Shown piece by piece: positions 60,416-64,000 of a stretch of DNA of 64,000 bases. The DNA is from Xanthomonas arboricola pv. guizotiae. Lineage in GTDB: Bacteria; Pseudomonadota; Gammaproteobacteria; Xanthomonadales; Xanthomonadaceae. The stretch is taken from NCBI RefSeq assembly GCF_002940205.1, contig NZ_MDSK01000024.1, forward strand, positions 18,221 through 82,220. The letters run 5' to 3'. Position 1 is the first letter of the stretch. Every line of letters starts with the position of its first letter. A model generated the notes under the pieces. That model did no database searches, was not told the origin of the DNA, and was given only the letters and a program-made list of their open reading frames with translations. Both the position numbers and the translations under genes were made by a program.

Positions 60416-61144
60416 TCAACGCGCCACCTTGCCGGTGCGCACGCTGACCTTGCCCTGGCGCACTTCGAAGGTGAACGCGAACGACAGCGTCACCGGTACC
60501 GGCTCCTGGCTGATGGCGCCGCTGCAATCGTCCGGCGCTGCCGGCTGCGCCACACCTGCGGCAAACGTGCACAGCGCGGCCGGAACGAACTGCCATTGCT
60601 GCACCGTGGTTCGCACCGACTGCACCAGATCGGCATTGTCCGGCAGCAGACCGGCCGCACATTCGTCGCGATCGGACATGGGGTCGAGGCGCTGTACCGC
60701 GCCGTCGGCGGTCAGGATCACATGCGCGCACACGGTGGTCGGCGGCAAGCTCTGCCGCGGCGAATCGGCCGGCAGCACCGGCGCATCGCTGCGCAGCGCG
60801 CGCGGCATGCGGAAGCGCTGCGTCGGCGCCAGTGTGTAAGGCTGGATGGAGCCGCCACCATCGCCGCCCGATTGCGCGCTCAGCATGCGCTGGTCCACCG
60901 AATCTTCGCGCTGGCTGCGCTGCTGGTCCTGCACGGCTTGCGTTGCGCATGCGCCAAGCGACAGCGCCAGGATTGCGGCGCAGGTCGGCGCAAGAGCGGC
61001 CGACCACACGCGGCGAGCAGTCGTCAGGTGGGCGTGGCCAGCACGCAGGAACCGGCGTGTACGAGCGACACATGCCAATTCCGGGCACCGGGCGCGCCCG
61101 CCTGGCAGTTGTGCAGTCGTCTTGCTGGTTGCGCTGGATTGCAT
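60416..61144 (-). CDS. putative lipoprotein with a TonB C-terminal-like domain
   Basis: A 242-residue protein whose ATG overlaps the stop of the M56 peptidase gene (TGATG). A lipobox-like LSLGAC appears only at about residue 65, after a basic head, so a later start is possible. The C-terminal part (VCAHVILTADGAVQRLDPMS, then VQQWQFVPAALC) resembles the TonB C-terminal/energy-transducer fold, as does the end of the M56 protein. It is third in the BlaI-M56-lipoprotein cassette. The function is unknown. Confidence 0.75.
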   Translation of the reverse strand: MQSSATSKTTAQLPGGRARCPELACVARTRRFLRAGHAHLTTARRVWSAALAPTCAAILALSLGACATQAVQDQQRSQREDSVDQRMLSAQSGGDGGGSIQPYTLAPTQRFRMPRALRSDAPVLPADSPRQSLPPTTVCAHVILTADGAVQRLDPMSDRDECAAGLLPDNADLVQSVRTTVQQWQFVPAALCTFAAGVAQPAAPDDCSGAISQEPVPVTLSFAFTFEVRQGKVSVRTGKVAR

Positions 61145-62442
61145 CACGGCCTCTCCTGCATTGCGCAGCCTGCCGAAGCACAACCGGCAAGGCGATTGGA
61201 CGCTGGCGCCTCCGAGCGCGCGGCGCCAGCATCGGCAGCGGCCGACGATTGCGCCGGCGCATCCAGTTCGAACTTCACCGGCACGCGCACCGTGGAAGCA
61301 ATCGCCCTGCCATGTGCGTAGGCGGGCTTCAGCCGCCACTGGCGCGCTGCCTCCAGCACCGCTTGATCGAACACGCCGGCCGGCCTGCTCTGCACAATGT
61401 CGATGTGCTGCGGCCTGCCTGCAGAGTCGATTTCGATCTGCAGTTCGACAACGCCCTCGATACCGCCGTCGAACGCGGCTGCCGGATACTTGGGCGGTTG
61501 CATCGTGGCGAAATCCAGCGCATTGCCGGCCGCCAGCGCCGGTTGTGCCGCTAACGCAATGCGCGCCGGCTGCAGCGCCCAGGCGGCGGTGCTGATCCCC
61601 GCCGCCAGCAGCAGGACCATCGCCACGCGCCAGCGCGTGCGTCCGGCAGCGACGGGGGAAGCGCGTAGCGCCGCGATCCGCTGCGTCAACGGATGCAATG
61701 CGGCCCACTGACAGGCGAGCGGCGTAAAGTCGCCTCCAAGCTGGGTCTTGAGCATGGCGGTGGCGTAACTGCGGCGCTTACGCGGATGTTGCGCCAGCAC
61801 CGCCGCATCGCACGCCAGCTCCTGATCCAGCCGGAACGCACGCCAGGCCAGATGCATCAGCGGGTTGAACCAGCCAACGCAGAGCATCAGCGCCGCCAGC
61901 AGGTTGGCATGCAGGTCGCCACGGCGCAGATGCATGCGCTCGTGCGCCAGGATCAGGGCGCGCTCATCAGCGTTGTAGCGCTCACTGAAATCCGCCGGCA
62001 GCACGATGCGCGGACGCCAGAGTCCCAGCGATGCAGGAAGACCGACACCGCGCGCGGCCGACCAGAGCCGGTCGTCGAGCCGGTGCAACGGCCCCAGGCT
62101 GCGCATGAAACGCCGTTGCCGCCTCCACAATCCGATCGCCATCACCAATGCGCCGCCCAGCCACGCTGCTGCCAGCCATGTTGCCCACGCACGACCTTCG
62201 CCATGCACGCTGGAGAGCGCCGGCACGGCAGTCAGCGTCGGCAATCCCGGCACCGCGATGCCCAGAGACGGGCCGGGCAACAAGGCCGCCACCAGCGCCA
62301 GCGGGACGCAGGACCAGATCGCATACGCCGCGGCGGCGCCCGACAGCTTGCGCAATGGGCGACGCAGGAGCAGGCAGACCAGCAGCGCAGCGGTGGTGTA
62401 CAGCGTTGCGCGCGACAACAGGACCCAGGCCTCAGGGTTCAT
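61144..62442 (-). CDS. M56-family (BlaR1-like) peptidase fused to a TonB C-terminal domain
   Basis: A 432-residue membrane sensor-peptidase. Three N-terminal helices lead to the zinc motif HERMH (167-171) with a downstream DQELACD. A fourth helix near residue 280 is followed by a periplasmic TonB-like domain (PPKYPAAAFDGGIEGVVELQ, ARQWRLKPAYAHGRA) and a Cys-containing tail. BlaR1-type proteins cleave or trigger cleavage of the BlaI repressor after periplasmic sensing. Here a TonB-like domain replaces the penicillin sensor, so the signal is unlikely to be a beta-lactam. It overlaps blaI by 11 bases. Confidence 0.9.
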   Translation of the reverse strand: MNPEAWVLLSRATLYTTAALLVCLLLRRPLRKLSGAAAAYAIWSCVPLALVAALLPGPSLGIAVPGLPTLTAVPALSSVHGEGRAWATWLAAAWLGGALVMAIGLWRRQRRFMRSLGPLHRLDDRLWSAARGVGLPASLGLWRPRIVLPADFSERYNADERALILAHERMHLRRGDLHANLLAALMLCVGWFNPLMHLAWRAFRLDQELACDAAVLAQHPRKRRSYATAMLKTQLGGDFTPLACQWAALHPLTQRIAALRASPVAAGRTRWRVAMVLLLAAGISTAAWALQPARIALAAQPALAAGNALDFATMQPPKYPAAAFDGGIEGVVELQIEIDSAGRPQHIDIVQSRPAGVFDQAVLEAARQWRLKPAYAHGRAIASTVRVPVKFELDAPAQSSAAADAGAARSEAPASNRLAGCASAGCAMQERP

Positions 62443-62800
62443 CGTCCAGCTCCTTGAGCAGTTGTTTCAGTTCCGCGATATCGGACGCGCTGAGTCTTCC
62501 GCGCTCGCTGAAGTGCGCCACCAGCGGCGCCACCCGCCCACCGAACAGGCGCTGCAGCAATCCCTCGCTCTGCTGCTGCACCCACTGCTCGCGCGCCAGC
62601 ACCGGCGAATAGAGATAGCGTCGCCCTTGTTTGACCGCGCGGATGGCGCCCTTGCCGAGCAGGCGGTTGAGCAAGGTCTTGACGGTGGGCTCGGCCCAGT
62701 CGCTGTGCCCTGCCAGCGCGGCGACCACCTCGTCGGCGCTGCGTGGCGCCGCATCCCAGAGCACCTGCATCACCACCGCTTCGGCGTCACTGATCGACAT
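62432..62800 (-). CDS. BlaI/MecI-family transcriptional repressor
   Basis: A 122-residue winged-helix repressor. MSISDAEAVVMQVLWDAAPR and EPTVKTLLNRLLGKGAI form the DNA-binding domain. The C-terminal helices dimerise and carry the family's cleavage region. The ATG at 62800 leaves a promoter with two TTAC-N4-GTAA dyads directly upstream, as expected for autoregulation. It is first in a three-gene operon with the M56 sensor and the lipoprotein. Confidence 0.93.
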   Translation of the reverse strand: MSISDAEAVVMQVLWDAAPRSADEVVAALAGHSDWAEPTVKTLLNRLLGKGAIRAVKQGRRYLYSPVLAREQWVQQQSEGLLQRLFGGRVAPLVAHFSERGRLSASDIAELKQLLKELDDEP

Positions 62801-62803
62801 GCG

Positions 62804-62839
62804 ATTACATCCGTAATTTTTACCGATTACGCATGTAAA
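62804..62839. promoter_or_regulatory. double BlaI-type operator
   Basis: Two dyads, ATTAC-atcc-GTAAT (62804-62817) and TTAC-gcat-GTAA (62827-62838), share the same half-sites and 4-bp spacing. Their centres are about 22 bp apart, two helical turns. They lie immediately before the repressor start in an AT-rich stretch. Both the self-similarity and the position fit a cooperative BlaI/MecI operator (TACA/TGTA type). Confidence 0.75.
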
Positions 62840-62952
62840 ACTTGCGCCTGTCAAGCGCGTTTTCGATTGCCTTGCGGGAAATGCATGCGCCGACCCGGCC
62901 TTGTCGGCGATCCAGATACCTGCCCCGCCATCGCCTCGGCTACCCTGCACCG

Positions 62953-63909
62953 ATGACTGAATACCTCACCGACCTGCCCGGCGCGGTTGCGCACATCCTG
63001 CAACGTCTCGATGGCCCGCTGCGCGTCGGCGCGCCGTTGGGCATCGGCAAGCCGCACCGGTTGTTGAACGCGCTGTATGCGCAGCTCAAGCACACGCCGA
63101 CCCGGCCACTGGCGCTGTACACGGCGCTGTCGCTCAATCCGCCCAAGCCCGGCGCGGGACTGGAGGCACGCTTTGCGGCGCCGTTCATCGCGCGCCATTT
63201 TGGCGAGGATTTCCCGCGTCTTGCCTATGTCGATGACATGCTGCGCGATGCGCTGCCGGCGCATGTGCAGGTGGAAGAGTTCTACATGCAGTCCGGCGGG
63301 CTGCTGCACTCCACCCAGGCGCAGGCCGACTACACGAGCCTCAACTACACCCACGCTGCTGCGGCGGTGGCGCAGCGCGCGCCGAACCTGATCGTGCAGA
63401 AGGTGGCGCGCGAACCGGGCGGCACGCGGCTGTCGTTGTCGTGCAACAACGACATCACCCAGGACACGCTGGATGCGGTGCAGGCGCTCGGCCTGCCGCG
63501 CCCCATGCTGGTTGCGGAAGTGGACACGCAACTGCCGTGGATCGGCGGAACCGCGGCAGTGGAGGAGGCGTTCTTCGATATGGTGATCGACCTGCCCGGT
63601 CCGTCGCCGCGCCTGTTCGGGTTGCCCAGGCAGCCGGTAACCAGCGTCGACTACGCCATCGGTCTGTATGCCAGCGCGCTGGTCCGCGATGGCGGCACCT
63701 TGCAGATCGGCATCGGCACCCTGGCCGATGCACTGAGCCATGCGCTGGTACTGCGGCATACCGACAACGCCACCTATCGGCGCGTGCTGCAGGCGCTGGA
63801 CCCGGAACTGGAACAGCATCCTGCGGTGCGCGCCAGCGGTGGCCTGGCGCCGTTCGAGATCGGCCTGTACGGCTGCAGCGAAATGCTCAACGAAGGGTTC
63901 AAGCAGTTA
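62953..63909 (+). pseudogene. acetyl-CoA hydrolase/transferase family protein, interrupted by an insertion sequence
   Basis: From the ATG at 62953 about 318 codons of a class I CoA-transferase-like enzyme are visible: GAPLGIGKPHRLLNALYAQL, LSLSCNNDITQDTLDAV, GIGTLADALSHALV and LYGCSEMLNEGFKQL. Just after FKQL, composition and sequence change abruptly and a foreign frame adds 19 residues before a stop at 63966. Members of this family continue well beyond that point. The 3' part should lie to the right of the element. Confidence 0.85.
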
Positions 63910-64000
63910 GAGCGTGTTATGAACTTTGAAAGAGCGTGGCTGCATTTCCAAGCATCAGAATCGTGAAGACAACAAAGTGCAAACCGGCCAAGGTTTCCGG
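63910..64000 (-). mobile_element. end of an insertion sequence, cut by the window edge
   Basis: From about 63910 the GC content falls sharply and the host frame is lost. The first bases (GAGCGTGTTATGAAC) look like a terminal inverted repeat. A transposase reading frame ends inside. The junction AGTTAG suggests a TA-containing target, but the second end is outside the window. The family is therefore not assigned; an IS4/IS5-like element is likely. Confidence 0.75.
63917..64000 (-). CDS. transposase, C-terminal fragment
   Basis: The last 27 residues of a transposase on the minus strand read PETLAGLHFVVF, then TILMLGNAATLFQSS, and stop at 63917 within a few bases of the element end. A hydrophobic C-terminal segment of this kind is seen in IS4/IS5-type transposases. 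The rest lies beyond the window. Confidence 0.65.
   Translation of the reverse strand, partial: PETLAGLHFVVFTILMLGNAATLFQSS

Overview
The window is high-GC gammaproteobacterial chromosome and almost certainly comes from a plant-associated Xanthomonas. Three things point there: TonB-dependent receptors of the Xanthomonas/Caulobacter type placed beside glycoside hydrolases, a cysDNC/cysJIH/cysB/cysG/cysK sulfate-assimilation region, and a lower-half glycolysis cluster with a class I aldolase. Short GGGAATC-type repeats are scattered between genes. No tRNA, rRNA, CRISPR array or prophage was seen. An insertion sequence enters at the right edge.

Layout. 1-9.3 kb is a carbohydrate scavenging locus: the end of a LacI regulator, a TonB receptor, a LamG-GH2 enzyme, and a divergent GH97 enzyme of the retaining (alpha-galactosidase-like) type. 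A 12-bp palindrome sits in the divergent promoter region. 9.6-16.8 kb carries a secreted neprosin-family protein, a carboxylesterase coupled to a SpoU/TrmH methyltransferase, and an M1 aminopeptidase. 17.2-21.4 kb is an RND efflux pump with its membrane fusion protein.

21.7-39.5 kb is sulfate assimilation: cysD-cysNC divergent from cysJ-cysI-cysH, and cysB divergent from cysG-cysK. A metal-uptake-like operon (DUF2946 protein, TonB receptor, His-rich PepSY membrane protein), an orphan GAF histidine kinase and a small conserved protein interrupt it. 39.8-40.3 kb holds a broken isoprenylcysteine methyltransferase-like gene, followed by a macro-domain deacetylase.

41.2-53.3 kb is glycolysis, all on the minus strand: class I aldolase, pyruvate kinase, HAD phosphatase, phosphoglycerate kinase and GAPDH. 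DUF2339/DUF3999 envelope genes, a decayed small secreted-protein gene and two small exported proteins lie between pgk and gap. 53.7-60.4 kb has an NTF2-like exported protein, two OmpW paralogues, an S1/P1 nuclease, an ETHE1/Blh-like sulfur dioxygenase, modABC and a flavin reductase. 60.4-62.8 kb is a BlaI-M56-lipoprotein cassette with a double operator. The final gene, an acetyl-CoA hydrolase/transferase, is cut by an insertion sequence.

Two points stand out. A ~106-bp inverted-repeat element lies between genes of both cys operons, in the same reading frame each time. It supplies the N-terminus of CysNC and abuts the cysI start codon; half copies precede pgk and gap. Second, CysG keeps its methyltransferase but only a remnant of its dehydrogenase/ferrochelatase half.
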